A DNA stretch of 28,314 bases from Silene noctiflora (taxonomy: Eukaryota > Streptophyta > Magnoliopsida > Caryophyllales > Caryophyllaceae). The position numbers and the translations under genes were made by a program. Where the stretch lies: contig VHZZ01000937.1 of the NCBI GenBank assembly GCA_009801015.1, positions 134,457 to 162,770 on the forward strand, in the 5' to 3' direction. The notes under the pieces are model-generated. The model was not told where the DNA came from. It saw nothing but the letters and a program-made list of their open reading frames with translations, and searched no databases. Each line of letters opens with the position of its first letter. Position 1 is the stretch's first letter. Positions 1 to 12,096 of the stretch are shown piece after piece.

Positions 1-489
1 TTAGCGGATTCAAAGAATATAATCTGATATGAACATCCTATTGAATAATATATAATTATGAAAAACTTAAGAATTAATTCCTTCTCGCTTGATAACGTGT
101 TGTGAAATAAAGAGATGAGAGAAGTTAGAGAGGATATAAAGAGAGACAGAACCATCTATTATTCCATTATGAGGAGGGGTATATATACATACAATGAGGG
201 TAAAGTTTTCATAAGATAATACACTCTAGAATATTCTAAGATATGGACATCCATATAATATTATACTATAATATTTCATAACCGCTAATCTATTGTGATT
301 ATTCAAAAGTTTGGTTTGGAGGAATGTTTGTTATTTGTTGTTGAAAATAGAAAGTAAGCTGATTCAACAATCCATTTATCCAATAATTCCTACCTCGGAT
401 TACTTAACTCTTAACAAAACTCTTAACCTACTTCATACAACTAAAGCATCTTCATGTAAGTTGTAAAGTAATTCTTGAATTATCAAGGA

Positions 490-760
490 AAGGGATCTCT
501 TTCGAGGTGTTGAAGCATTTAGATTCGATTCAATCTTCGTTTTGTATAAAATAAAGGAAGATATTATGGAAATAATATAAGGTAGAATATTCAGGAATAT
601 TCAGAATTAGGTTTAGATATGAGTCCCTATAAATACCGAGTCTATTGTATTTGTAAGGATCATCAAATCATTCAATAATAAACCCTCTATGAATTCTTCC
701 CTTCTATTTCTTATCAAAGTAATAGATAACAATTTATCGGGACTAAGAGCGTATATCGAT
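490..760 (+). mobile_element. Possible LTR-like remnant (fossil)
   Basis: CCTATAAATA (628-637), then an AATAAA-type signal and a stretch near 730-750 recalling a primer-site context, arranged as in a copia-type LTR. No ends, partner or target duplication are visible. This is a weak, motif-level impression. Confidence 0.2.
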
Positions 761-1191
761 ATCATATCGAGATCTTGCCAATCTAGATATGGATATGACA
801 ATTTCTGATCCCGTGGAGACGTGGAGTTGGATCGGACCAGATGACCTAGATTCATTAAAGACATAAGGATCTAGAGTTGGAGGCTCTTATAAGTATTTCC
901 AAAACCTAAGCTTTGTGACTTTGTCATCCTTAATACCTTAATATGGATATCAGATTTCATGGGTCTTGAGCTAATACACATACTTAAATCGAATCTTGGA
1001 TACAAGAGTGGGATGTAGCAAATAACCCCTATAACTTACGAACTATGTGCAAATAAAAAAAAATCGTAATCAAATGGTACAATGTCCAAAAAAATCGTAA
1101 ATTTCTAATCAAATACGACTATATTGAATTTTAAATCAAAATCTCATATTTATACGAAGTAGTTCATTTTAAATTGATGAAGATCCTCATA

Positions 1192-1195
<4 letters not shown>

Positions 1196-1232
<37 letters not shown>
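1196..1232. repeat. (TA)n microsatellite
   Basis: An unbroken alternating TA run of about 37 bases in gene-free DNA. Confidence 0.95.
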
Positions 1233-1234
<2 letters not shown>

Positions 1235-1514
1235 GCTTTGCACATGCATGCTTCCTTTTTGCATTTTTAGTTTTTTCGTTATCATTCAATTCACCGAATA
1301 TATATCAAGCAGATGTTCATCAACCGATCTAACACATAACTGGCATCCTGTTTGACCATTACTGCAATCGTTTCTAAAACGTCTTAGTTCGTGGATCGGA
1401 ATACTCAAACAGTAAAGAAAAGCAATTGCGATGAACATCTTTGAAGAAAAACAAATTTATTTTGTTTTTGGCGTAAGCCGTAAAGGAAGTAATAAGGATA
1501 ATTTTGATGCTGAT

Positions 1515-1571
1515 GGGATTTGAATCCAAGTCATTGGTATCGCCTCTTATAACTTTACCAGCTAAACTAAT
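1515..1571 (-). repeat. tRNA-like (SINE head) remnant
   Basis: On the minus strand, TTAGTTTAGCTGGTAAA resembles an RNA polymerase III box A and GGATTCAAATCCC a box B, with spacing like that of a tRNA. There is no foldable acceptor stem, so it is not a working tRNA gene. Confidence 0.35.
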
Positions 1572-1716
1572 TGACATGTGTAACTAGTTTTATTTTGTAA
1601 AATGCGTAAAATGCATATTCATTCTATAGCATTGAGTAAAATATGTATAATGGATTCGGATTATTATATATTATGAAGTAAAATGTCAAAGTGATTATAG
1701 GAAGTAGAGAAATTCT

Positions 1717-1834
1717 TGGGTACACACCCTACCCAATTAGAATATTAGAATTAAATAAATTCTCCATAAATAATAGAACATAATCTTAATAAAATAAAAA
1801 CTAAGACATCTCTTGACTAGGGTGTAGATATTCA
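1717..1834. repeat. MITE-like segment
   Basis: TGGGTACACACCCTACCC at the left and the reverse complement of the right end (TGAATATCTACACCCTAGTC) form imperfect inverted ends about 118 bp apart. The interior is AT-rich. No clear target duplication was seen. Confidence 0.3.
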
Positions 1835-4178
1835 CATAATTGAAAATTGAAAGTGATTTCTTCTTAATTAAAGGATTATACGATTGATTCAAATCATTCA
1901 ATGGATATAGGAATGAGTTAAATCTATTATAAAAAATGAGCGAGCTCTTATAGACGTTGTACTCTCTAGGTTCAAATAAGTAGGGTTCTCCGATTGCTGA
2001 ATGAATAGACCGTTATATATTTAAATACAAATATTCAATCTTCTTATTAGGAATATCATTAAACGAGGTGTATAATATAGGATAAAATCGTTCCATACAT
2101 TATACATTTTTTTGTTTTTTAAAGTTTTTGTATTTCGAGTGTGTCCATAAATACATTATACATTTTCTTTATTAAGTTTTTGTACTTGGAGCGTGTTTAT
2201 AAAGAGCGGGTTGATATGTGAACACAATTTAGTTTAGTTGGTAATAAATGAAGCACACTGAATTGTAGAGGCTATTTGCAGTTGTTGTCTGATATACAAC
2301 TAATTGCATGTATGCTTCAAAACAAAACATGATGAGTCTGGATCATAGTTGTTTGGCATTTCATTGTCATGGAGCCGATGGAGGTTGAGAATGAAGAGGT
2401 TATTGGTTTACATTAGTTTGGGGACACTTCCACGTTTCCTTTTCATTTCTTATGGATATAATTACATTATTCTTACTCCTATTTGCATATTCCCTTCTAT
2501 ATGGGGAAACCCTAGGATTAACACCCTCTTTTTCATCATAATAAATAGGGTTTCATTGTTTCATCCCTTTTTGTCTTTAGCTCGCGGTATCATACTTATT
2601 AAACCCAAAATGAGTTACTCTATATTACCATTTGAATATCTGATTTATTATCCACAATATAATATTGCCTTTTACCACTAGATTAAAAGTTATTTGGTAG
2701 AATTGTGCCCCGGTTCAAGATGGCCCAAATTGGTGGAGACCGCCGACGGGGTCAGTAATTTAAACTTGACGGCATGGAATGGACCGAACTTATAAGACCA
2801 TGATATCCCATCGTTCATCTACTCTCATTCTATCATAGCCTAATTCAACAGTTCACAAAGTTTCATGTTCAAATCCTTTTATCCTTGATATATATTGTAT
2901 TACCCTTGTGGCTCATTTGACACTAGAAAAACTAATCTTAATAAACAAGTGATCAACAATGCTAATTTCGGTCTTTTTGGGTTCAAACTGGAATAGACGA
3001 AAACTAGGAATCGTAAAAACACTTCTGGTCTTTAAATTCCAGTCCGTTCTAGTCAGATTTACCGGTTTGCACCAACCCGTGAATGGTGATCATTCCTATT
3101 GGGCAGTATACTAAAAACTTGACAACACTACCTAATTAAGATTCGAGATTTAGGTGGAGAAAATGAGCTCCTTTAATTGACACACCCTTGTGATGTAATT
3201 GGAAGAATATATAGTTGCAAGATTAGTATACATTAATTAGTAACATTCATTGGCAGTCCTCAATTTCCGTACGGCATATGGACCTCTTACAAATACAATA
3301 CGAGATAGATAGCTAGATTGGTAACAAGCTAGCTACTTAGCTAGCCTCTTCTTACCTAATTAATTAGGTGTGTGTCCCTTTTATTTTTGAAGTCTCTAAT
3401 CATTGTGTATGTGTCACTCGGCTAGCCATGCTATGTTAATGCATTGGTCTCCCTTGTGATTGGTCTCTATGACGCGAAAACTCGATGCATGATCAATGAC
3501 TAATGTGGATGGATTCGCCTCACCTTTCTTTTAGAATTTCGTCTTAGACTTATTTAAGGCACTACAACACTATATAACGTGTCAATTTATCAAGCGTATT
3601 CCATAAATAATATAGGCAAGGCTTAATGCCACAATGATCGAGGATGTACTAAGCTACAAACATTACAGAACTTTGGACGTTGTTGCACTATTCATTTGAG
3701 GGAAGGGTTGTGGAGTAGTTAATAATGACTAGCACAAGCAGCATATACCTTGTTACAGATCAACCATGGGTCGGTAGCTCCAAAGTCCAAATCCCAATTA
3801 TTTAGACTACACGCACCACTGAATACTGAATATGACTCAACAATGTAATCTTGCCTACTTTCCAACAATCTTTTACCCCGAATCAATTACTTATACAAGT
3901 GAGGTTAATCATAAAGCTTAGTGACATCTGTTAATAACACTATTTCACACCGCGCAACTTAATTAAGGTTTCTTTTTTGCCATGGTAGCATAATGGGGTA
4001 AGATGACAATGACTAAGTCACTAAGTGGTACTCCTACATATACATAATCTACATATATACAAAGATTTAAGCAACAAAAGTTGTTCCAAGTTGTCGTTCA
4101 AACCATTGGAGATACGGCAACAGATTTTGGTTGAATTGATTTGATTATCATAGACTATTATACTAAGACATCATATCT

Positions 4179-4905
4179 TATCTTGGCAAAGTGTGTTAGA
4201 TACTACCACTCTCACATTTTCTATATAATAAAACACTTACCTTCTAAAGACGACTCCACTTCGATAATTCAATATGTAAATATTTCTTTTCAGTTCACTT
4301 ATATTGGACAAAAAGGTTATTTTACTATGTTTACTCAACACCTTTTTATCATAGTTCTACATGAAACGTTATTGGACACCTGTATACAAATTACACAGAT
4401 ATTTCTTACAATTTACATAATATCTACCTTTAGAATTTAAAGAGTACGTTCAAACCTTATATAAATAAAGATTAACATGAATATATTGGAAATTGAAATT
4501 TTCAACTTATTTACTCCTAAATATCTTTGCAAAGTGTGTAAATATAACCACTCTCACATTTTCTATTAAATAACACACTTACCTTCTAAAGACGTCTCCA
4601 CTTCGATAATCCAATACGTAATGTTTCTTTCAAGCTCACTTGTATTGAACAAAAAGGTTATTTTACCATGTTTACTCAACACTTTTTTTTTGTCACAGTT
4701 ATACATAAAACGTTGGTATGACACCTGTATATAAATTACACAAATATTTCTTACAGTTTGCGTTATATCTTTAGAACTTATATAGTACGTTAAAAACCTA
4801 TAAATAAAGATTAATATGAATCCTGAGAAATTGAAATTTCCAACTTATTTAACTACATAATTAAATTGAATATATTTCTTACAGTTTGCGTAATATCTTT
4901 AGTCT
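4179..4905 (+). repeat. Two diverged tandem copies of a 343-bp unit, plus a third part
   Basis: The unit from about 4179 recurs from about 4522. Landmarks shared in order are GCAAAGTGTGT, CACTCTCACATTTTCTAT, CACTTACCTTCTAAAGACG, AAAAAGGTTATTTTAC, TGTTTACTCAACAC and ATTTCTTACA. A short third piece (about 4868-4905) repeats only ATTTCTTACAGTTTGCGTAA. The copies have several small indels, so the duplication is not recent. An open frame in the first copy (4141-4440) is not preserved in the second. Confidence 0.75.
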
Positions 4906-5132
4906 TGTGAGTTTTTTTTATATAAGTTTTTAACACGTACCCTAAAAATGTATATTAGAAAAATCGTTTTTTTACAAGCGGTTTTATCTGTGTCAAGCTT
5001 TCGTTTCTCTAACCTTAAATACTTTTCGAAGAAGGTATTTCGCCTCACGATTATTTTTGAAAGAGAATTAATAGATTTTTAGTCATCCACGTGAAAAGAG
5101 AAAAGTAACATGTGTTAAAATATAAAATAGAT

Positions 5133-5276
5133 CTTGGAACTTCAATTATCAGAATAAATTTTTGGTTGAAATGAGTTTTTCTTGGGACTCCAATCATCAG
5201 CATAAGCTTTTGTTTCAGATAATTTTGTATTGGGACTCCAACCATCAATTTAAGTACTTAACCTTTTGGCTGAAAT
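5133..5276 (+). repeat. Three degenerate 48-bp tandem units
   Basis: CTTGGAACTTCAATTATCAG (5133), CTTGGGACTCCAATCATCAG (5181) and ATTGGGACTCCAACCATCAA (5229) start units spaced by 48 bases. On the minus strand they give a 16-residue repeat around GVP inside a short open frame with no other support as a gene. Confidence 0.7.
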
Positions 5277-5279
5277 GAT

Positions 5280-7440
5280 TTCAGAAATATATGAGTATGG
5301 TGCCTATTTCTCCAAAGTTTTTTTTCCCTAATGAGCTCAAATCTACACATATATCTTGATATTTCCAAATTATTTTTAATAATAATATTAAAGGTAACTT
5401 TGTGAAAATGGAAAAAGTAGTATGTAAAACCGTTTTGACATATGAAATCACCATATAAAGACAATTAATGATACCCCAACACAGTTTAACTATTTAAGTA
5501 CCTACTAATAAAATTAGTTAATTTAGGGATATTTAAGGTAATTGACTACTGATTTTGCACTAATACTTATGTAAAACCGCCTTTTATATTAATTAATGTT
5601 GAAACTAAGATTAAAAACAAATAATTGGCCAATCGAGAAGCCTAACTTAATATCTTAAGGAGTATAATGCTGCGCACGATTGAGAAAAAAACAGTAAAGA
5701 AAGCCAAAGAAGAATAAGATAGAGCGCAATAACGTTGTAAATATATTTATATATACTCCTAATACGTTTGTTTAGTCCTAAATATCTCTAGTGTTTTGCC
5801 ACCTTCTTCTTTTAAGACATTATTACGTTAAACGGACATTTGGAGGTGCAAAAAGCCCTTCAACTATTAGGGGTCACTTCTGTATGTACAGGCTTTTTTA
5901 CGACTATACTCCTTACTTAATTCGCCGCTTTAGGCTCCTTTTGGCAACATATATAACCCATCTTATTTCACTAAAAACATTGTTTTTATTTGATCAAAGT
6001 TCTAGCTATCTTATTTTGTGCAACTGTTTGACTATTAACTTATTCGGTAAAGGTGCTGTTACCAAAAAGAAAAAAAAAAAAAAATTAATTATTCGGTGAA
6101 TAAGCTAGCTAACTGAAATGAAAAACTATTTGGAGTAGCATTTGAGAAATAAGTTAGCTTATTGAATTTCATTTTCTTTTTTTTTGTTTTTTTTGGATCC
6201 CTCAGTGATAATATTATACACTGATTATGTACTTTTATACCATTTCTCCAAATAACAACCACTTTTCAGTTAGTTTTTCAAACAATTTTAATATAATCAG
6301 CTAGCTTACAAGCTCGGAATTTTCAGTTAACATTTTAGCTAGCTTTTTAGATAGTTTCGACTAGTCTTGCGTTATTAATCTAATAATTCAAATGGAAGAT
6401 TGTTAGTGTTATACCTCGTTCTGATAAAATTACGGGGTGAAATTGAAATTGATAAAAAAACGGTTTCATATAGGATAGAACGATGTTATTGTCTCGAGAT
6501 CTCGAGAACTATAGAGGCCAACAATAATTTGTCGATATTTAGATACGGGATCTCCAAATACAATTCATCCCACACATTTTAACATTATATATAGTCAATA
6601 TTTGATGATAAATTGGATAATGACATTCGCAATTTGTACATTTATGACAGTTCGTTAGGGGCACCGTTATTAGTTTCTTAACCAACTAGTTTGCTATTGG
6701 ATAACATTTACACGTCAGAACCACATACGATGTTTAATCATTTTCTTCAAAAATGTTGTTATATTTCTTAGATTAAGATCCCTCAATGGAGGGATCGATG
6801 AAGAAGACCAACTCACTCACTTTGGTGGTGTTTACGAATCGTCTACAACCATGACTATATTCAAACTCAATGAGAATCGAATCCCTGATTTTATGGTCAG
6901 AAGATGGACTATTTTACCATTGGGGATCGTGGATAAGTTTGTATGGCAGGTACGTACGCAACTCGAAAGTAGTCTTAAACCAAATAACATCCGGATTCCA
7001 GAACATTATACCAGTTGCAATGATCGAACTATGGAGAATTTACTGGTTGGTCATCATATACTTAAACTACAAGTATCACATTTATTATTTCTCTAATCAC
7101 GTCACTATTTTACTAAACATTATTTTCACATAATAATCACTCTATTATTTCCCTTGCATACTTGTCGATCTAAACATATTATCGGGCCGAATACGAGTTG
7201 GTTATTGAATATAATCCGGTTTATAAGTATTTTGAAGTCTGTATCAACGATAATCGTAAGTCGATGAGTGGGATACAATCACACTTACAAAAACAATAAC
7301 AAACAACATGAGTTATAAGAAAAAAAAAAAAGGATAATATTACCTTTATTTAATGAGTTGGTCTTGCGGAAGACGGTTTTATCTAATGTAGTTGTAAAAC
7401 GTTTTTACAAGAACAACCCCGTTCTTTTATGCTCTGAATA
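5280..7440. other. Gene-free DNA with diffuse GCTAGCT-rich inverted motifs
   Basis: Around 6094-6330 motifs such as TAAGCTAGCTAACTGAAA and ATTTGGAG recur in both orientations, as in a worn MITE, but no boundary can be fixed. The open frames at 5791-6099, 6400-6582 and 6851-7133 show no domain. A run of A (about 6068-6083) is present. Confidence 0.4.
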
Positions 7441-7447
7441 TATATAG

Positions 7448-7550
7448 TTGAACTGAACTAAATTGACCTGAACTAAATTGAAATTAACTGAGATAAATTG
7501 AGCTTTCGTAAATTGAGCTGAACTGAAATGAGCTAAAATTAAGCTGAAAA
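7448..7550 (+). repeat. Degenerate CTGAA/AAATTGA repeat array
   Basis: Repeated units such as AACTGAACTAAATTGA and GAGCTGAACTGAAATGAG, drifting in sequence. It leads directly to the G-run at 7566. Confidence 0.6.
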
Positions 7551-7565
7551 TAACATAATTTTAGT

Positions 7566-7591
7566 GGGGGGGGGGGGGGGGGGGGGGGGGG
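7566..7591 (+). repeat. Run of 26 G
   Basis: Twenty-six consecutive G residues, the only long G tract in the window. Such a run can form G-quadruplex DNA and is often miscounted in sequencing, so the exact length is uncertain. Confidence 0.9.
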
Positions 7592-7719
7592 AAGTGGTTA
7601 CTTAAATATCTCGTTATACAATAATTAAATCTGTGTAAACTGCCTTACACAAATAGTAATTTGTGTTATTTTATTTATTGCTCTATGACAATCCCTAGCG
7701 GCTTTCAACTTTTTTCTAT

Positions 7720-7782
7720 AAATGGTCACTATTTATCAAAAAATGGTTATTATTTATCAAAAAGTGATTACTATTTATCAAA
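7720..7782 (+). repeat. Three 21-bp tandem units
   Basis: Units at 7720-7740, 7741-7761 and 7762-7782 share the core CTATTTATCAAA or close variants. As 21 is a multiple of three, the overlapping small frame repeats YYLSK, but no gene is supported. Confidence 0.8.
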
Positions 7783-7849
7783 AAGCGGTCAATTCTCGAC
7801 TAGTCGCACATACCTGTCGCATAAGAGAATTTGGGTTTTGTTATAGGAA

Positions 7850-8332
7850 ATTTGATACTTGGTATGTAGTCCGTAGAATTATGCGTTGATAAATATTCCA
7901 CCAAGTGGTTTACTATTCACAACGGAATAAGTATCAAAGAGTTTCCAAGTAAATGAAGTTTTATCCTGTGTCGATTCACTATGAGTGTCAACTCCTATGT
8001 CTTAATTAAGCAGCTTAACTTTTAATTAATCTCGCTTTTGTGATATTAGGGCAAAACATTTTGACTCATTGCTACCAAGCATGGTTGATTTTCATGATAA
8101 AACTATAATAACGAAATATTTTTAAATATTATAAATATAATCCATCTTTTTGAGAAATATTTTTCACTTTTCATATTTATACCATATGATTGAATTTTTT
8201 ATGTATATATATGTATTTTAATATTTTGAAATGATTGTGTAATCAATTTTGAAGGTGCTTTTGAAGGGATGAATTAATGCTCTTATTTGATCAAAATGTT
8301 AAAACCCTATGAGATGTGAGATTTGAGTATTT
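7850..8332. other. Gene-free AT-rich DNA left of the retrocopy
   Basis: Very AT-rich with no open frame of note. It forms the original target DNA into which the TPR retrocopy was inserted. Confidence 0.5.
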
Positions 8333-8347
8333 GACTATGCGAGTTTG

Positions 8348-9015
8348 GATGTTTAAATACCAGTAAAGATCCGGCGTATTTATTTTTTTTTCTTTCCTCA
8401 ACTTTCCCGAAAAAAGCGATCAAAAAATCTCAAAATCAATTCCTTCTCGCCGGTGACTTCTCCGTTCGCCTCTTTAGGTCGCCGGCGAGGCTTCTTCAAC
8501 CATTCTTGGCCGCGCTCCTCACCATCATCAAGGTCGTTTTTCGCGCCCCTCACTGTCATCCAAGTCGGGGTTTTTTCTGATTTTGTTCCGATTTCTTTTT
8601 TAAGGTTCAAGTTTTATCATCTTTTCGTATGTTGTTTTTTCACTTTAATTGATCGTTCGCTTTTCGTTGTCGTTGGTAAATCCGTGGCTGATTAAGTCAC
8701 CTTCTTCTCCGATCGATTTCTTTAGTGTTTATATCGTCTATGTCAGCTTTGTTCTTCTTCTTCTCAGTTTAGTTTTTCATTTGAAGTTTGGTTGTTGGGT
8801 TTTTCCTGTTTTGAAAGGTCCCTTCTCTCGCTTCCTCCAGTGTCTTTCTGTTTTTTTGGGGTTTGTGATCTGTGGTTTCCGCTTCTTTGGTATTGTTACT
8901 ATCTCTTCCTCTACCGTCTATCATAAATTCCTTGAAATCTTTGCTTGTGCTCATGTTAGCGATGGGTTTATGGAGGATCCATGATGGGGATAGGATGCTA
9001 GGCTATTTTATGAAA
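8348..9015 (+). other. Presumed 5' leader of the TPR retrocopy
   Basis: Pyrimidine-rich DNA with CGCCGG and CTTCTTC motifs, typical of plant 5' UTRs and much less AT-rich than its surroundings. It starts right after the left target-site duplication. It is long for a leader, so the parent mRNA may have used an upstream promoter or kept an intron. The open frames here (8453-8695, 8649-8984) show no domain. Confidence 0.45.
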
Positions 9016-10161
9016 ATGTAGGGGTCAACTTTGTCTGAGGTGAAGACGCTTATTAAAGACAAGGGGAACAGTCTTTTTAGGCAAAATTACTTTGATAAGG
9101 TCGCAACGTGCTACGATGAAGCTTGTAAACTTCTTAGTTTGAGCTTAAGAACTTTTGGAGGTGAGGATATTCAATCGTTATCTGACCTTGCTGTTTCCCT
9201 TAATTCTAATCTGGTTGCCCGTGCCCTGAAACTTGAGAAATAAAGAGCTGCTTCGGATTTGTGCTCCATGATTTTGGACACATTTCCTCGTAATGTTAAG
9301 GCATTATTTCGTCGAGCGGTTGCATATATGAAGTTGAAAAGGTTTTTGGAAGCTAAATTGAATTTGGTTGAGGCCTTGGTGGTTGAACCTAATAATAAGG
9401 ATGTGTTAAGGGAATTATATGTGGTAAAAGGTCACCTTCTCATAAAGGAGAATGGAAAAAAAGTGTTGGAGGTCGTTGTTGAAGCTGGCGTGGATGGGAA
9501 CAATAAAAAAGTTGTTCATGTTCATGTCTCGGCGTCTGATGACGTGGATATTAAAGATAGTGAAAGTGTGATCACAGAGGTGATGGAAAATCAAAGTGAT
9601 ATGAGTATAAAGGATAATGATAGTATGAATATGGAGGTGACGGAGGTTCAAAGTAATTGTGGTATAGATTCGATGACTAGCTTAAAGAAGAATGAACATA
9701 ATTCTAATAAGCCAGTTCTTGAGTTCTCCAAAAAGGGAGGAGGTACTTCCCGACTGAGGATCCCCACACAATTTTATAAAAAAGTGCTGGAAGGTAAAAA
9801 GGTGACTTTTTACCGTAAACGAAATTTGTCAACTTTAACAATTCAGATCCTTAATGTTGAGGGTACTAAGGAGAAAGACGTTATAAGAGAACGCTCCAAG
9901 AAGAAGAAGAGGAGGAGGAGAGGTCCTAGAAAGCGGAAATCTAAGATGATGGTGGTCATGAACGAAGACATGACACCTTTAGATATCATCAATGGGAAGC
10001 CTGCTATTCCTAGCATTAGTTTGCGTCAGTCCTCTACCTCTGCCGTGAGTTCAAGTGCATCGTCAGTTTGTGACAATTTTTCTCCTCCTGGCACTCATAT
10101 ACTCCAAGATAACTCTAGGATTGGTATTAATGATTCAAGCGTCCGCGTCTCTCTCTGGTAA
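9016..10161 (+). pseudogene. Coding part of the TPR retrocopy, co-chaperone-like, with nonsense codons
   Basis: The frame has three TPR-like units. Unit 1 has VKTLIKDKGNSLFRQNYFDK; unit 2 has LNSNLVARALKLEK; unit 3 has FPRNVKALFRRAVAYMKLKR followed by a helix rich in L and E. This order matches the TPR domain of FKBP-type and related Hsp90/Hsp70 co-chaperones. The five carboxylate-clamp positions (K and N in unit 1, N in unit 2, K and R in unit 3) are all visible. After it comes an acidic or polar linker, a lysine/arginine cluster (about 9895-9945) that looks like a nuclear localisation signal, and a serine-rich end. An ATG at 9016 is followed at once by TAG (9019-9021), and TAA interrupts the frame at 9241-9243 between units 2 and 3. 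The frame then runs open to 10161. I do not recognise the parent gene, and the basic C-terminal half is unassigned. Confidence 0.75.
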
Positions 10162-10642
10162 ATGAAAAGGCCAGGCCACCTCTAATTATTGCTCTCCAGC
10201 TCAGAATGATTCTAATGACCATCAACCTTTTATCTTTTCAGCTCGTCCTAAGAAGTGAAAGATTTTCTCGGTTGAGAAAACGTCATGCGCCCCTAGTACT
10301 CCCATGCTTTGCAGGTACCCCTCTACTCATCATATGCACGGGAAATGGAGAATCACCACTTCCAAAAAAAAAAAAATCATAGTCAAGGGGATGAATCTCC
10401 AAGACACAATTTCTCTACTTTCTCTAAAAGTAGGTCTTTTTCCCCTAAATTTCTACGTCCTCGTGACATAAGTGTGTCTTGTTGTTGCAGGTACTAAAGA
10501 AGCTCAGTTACTAAAGAAGAGAAAAGAAATGTTCGCTCAATTGGCCAACTCCGATAGTCCCATTAAGAAGCCTATCTTGGTTATCAACCCCATATGTAGT
10601 TTAATTGTTTATCCTAATAATGTATTAATAAAATCCGACTCC
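10162..10642 (+). pseudogene. 3' part of the TPR retrocopy, coding status unclear
   Basis: Follows the stop at 10161 and continues to the LTR insertion. Several short frames encode polar, Ser/Lys-rich peptides, including one with runs such as SPRHNFSTFSKSRSFSPKF (10391-10447). This may be a decayed continuation of the same protein or a 3' UTR. A 13-A run (about 10364-10376) is internal. The last piece of the copy, 12102-12145, lies beyond the LTR and leads into the A-tail. Confidence 0.35.
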
Positions 10643-10647
10643 GACAG

Positions 10648-12096
10648 TGATAGGCTATCGCACACCTATGCAAAAATACCCTTTGGTACAACACAAGTAA
10701 TGTAGTATTAAGGGGTCGAATCCACAGAGAGCTCGGTAGTTATTATTTAGTTGTTATGGAATGAATTTTACCTTAGGTCGGAAATAGTGAATATGAGTGA
10801 GTGTTGTTTTATGAAATGAAAACAATATAATTAAAAAGATGTCTAGGGAAGTCGGGTCACAAATGCAAAATTATAAATGTTTCATGTTAAACTCGGATTA
10901 GNTAGTGTTGACTAATTGTTTAGGTTATTAGACACCCACCTCTCGGTCTTAGCATCCCAACCATAGAACGGGTCCCAACGATCTCTCGATATGGCTAGGT
11001 CATCCTACTACACATGCTTTGCCTAATTCATTTCCGTACCTCTCGATTTATAGAAATGAATAATCAAACTATTCAAAAGTATTGCGCGGGTACAAGTGAT
11101 TATATATTAATCCAAACTATGTGATAGAAACAATTAGTTATACTTTCAACATCCTAATTTATCATGTTACAAATATTGTTTACGCATTGTTTCCCCTCAT
11201 TCCCTAGACAAGGTAAAATTACTCTAACATGTTGTAAATATAAACTAAACTAATGCTAAATGAAATGATAAACAACATAATGTAAATAAATTAGAATTAC
11301 CTTGAATGGAAATGAAAATACGAAAATGGAAGAACAATTGCAAATATAAACTAACTTGAATAACTTGGAAATGTAACTTGAACAACTTGGAAATGAATAT
11401 TGAAATGTTACAAACTACAAACTAATATAAACTAACTAAACTAAACTAACTATATTATTTAGAGAGAATTTTGGAATAGAAGGTCTGGAATCGTATGGAA
11501 TGGTGTGTGAGAGATGGGAATGCCTCGAGCTATATATGCTTGGTATTTATAGGAGTACGAGGGAGTAACGGATGTTCGAAGAGTGAGGTGATCCCGATCG
11601 GGATTGACAAAACCGATCGGGATCGTGTGTTTCCACCTCGTCCTTCATAAATCCGTGCATTAACTTTAAGGAATCCTATGCTCATGTAATTAACAACGAT
11701 TAAGAGCCCGGTTTAAGACCTCATTTGGCATCTTAAGATCATTTGGAATCCCATGCTTTCTTCTTGACTTTTGCTTGACCTTGACTTGTGCATTTGAGCT
11801 TTGACTTGGAATTAAAATCATCTTGCATTTACTTGATCAATCCATTAAAAACTCCATGCAAAATCCACACAATTGCTTCATCAAAGTCCATTTGCTTTCT
11901 AACGTAGCTCATTTATAGACTTGGGCTATTTTGTAGTCTTTTTAGCTCNTTTGAACTTATTTCCTACAAAACACACTTGAACAACATTTTGCACTAGAAA
12001 TACAATATTAGCTCACAAACACTTTGATAAGTGCTAAATAACAAGTAAAATCAAGCTAATAATAGGGGTAATAATGCATATAAATATCACTTATCA
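10648..12096. mobile_element. Solo LTR (fossil) nested in the TPR retrocopy
   Basis: About 1.45 kb starting TGATAGG and ending CTTATCA, a near-inverted terminal pair with the TG...CA ends of an LTR. It is flanked by GACAG (10643-10647) and AACAG (12097-12101), a 5-bp target duplication matching at four of five positions. No internal coding region or second LTR is present, so it is best read as a solo LTR or a short non-autonomous LTR element. Family unknown. It is younger than the retrocopy it sits in. Two ambiguous bases (10902, 11949) fall inside it, as expected for a repeat that is hard to assemble. Orientation was not settled. Confidence 0.55.

Larger units (their letters stand above)
1..4178. 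other. Gene-free AT-rich DNA
   Basis: Apart from the (TA)n run, the MITE-like and tRNA-like bits and the LTR-like trace listed separately, I see no gene. Open frames here (613-864 -, 1374-1577 -, 2349-2681 +) lack any recognisable domain, codon pattern or splice context. Confidence 0.5.

Noticed and set aside
613-864. Minus-strand 83-codon open frame
   Set aside because: No domain or family resemblance, and it overlaps an LTR-like stretch. Length is within chance.
2349-2681. 110-codon open frame on +
   Set aside because: Composition is low-complexity hydrophobic from AT-rich DNA, with no motif and no splice or promoter context.
4141-4440. 99-codon open frame on +
   Set aside because: It lies in the first copy of the 343-bp repeat and is not kept open in the second copy.
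6851-7133. Two overlapping frames of 81 and 87 codons
   Set aside because: They overlap each other, and neither shows a domain. A faint tRNA-like pair of boxes on the minus strand explains part of the region as well.
7720-7782. CRISPR-like short repeat array
   Set aside because: Repeats are contiguous with no spacers, and the DNA is clearly plant nuclear.
9031-9243. Separate small protein starting at TTG 9031
   Set aside because: A plant gene would not start here; it is the N-terminal TPR unit of the interrupted retrocopy frame, continuing after 9243.
10158-10237. Possible GT...TTTTCAG intron after the TPR frame
   Set aside because: The locus is a processed copy with no introns elsewhere, so the match to splice signals is more likely chance.
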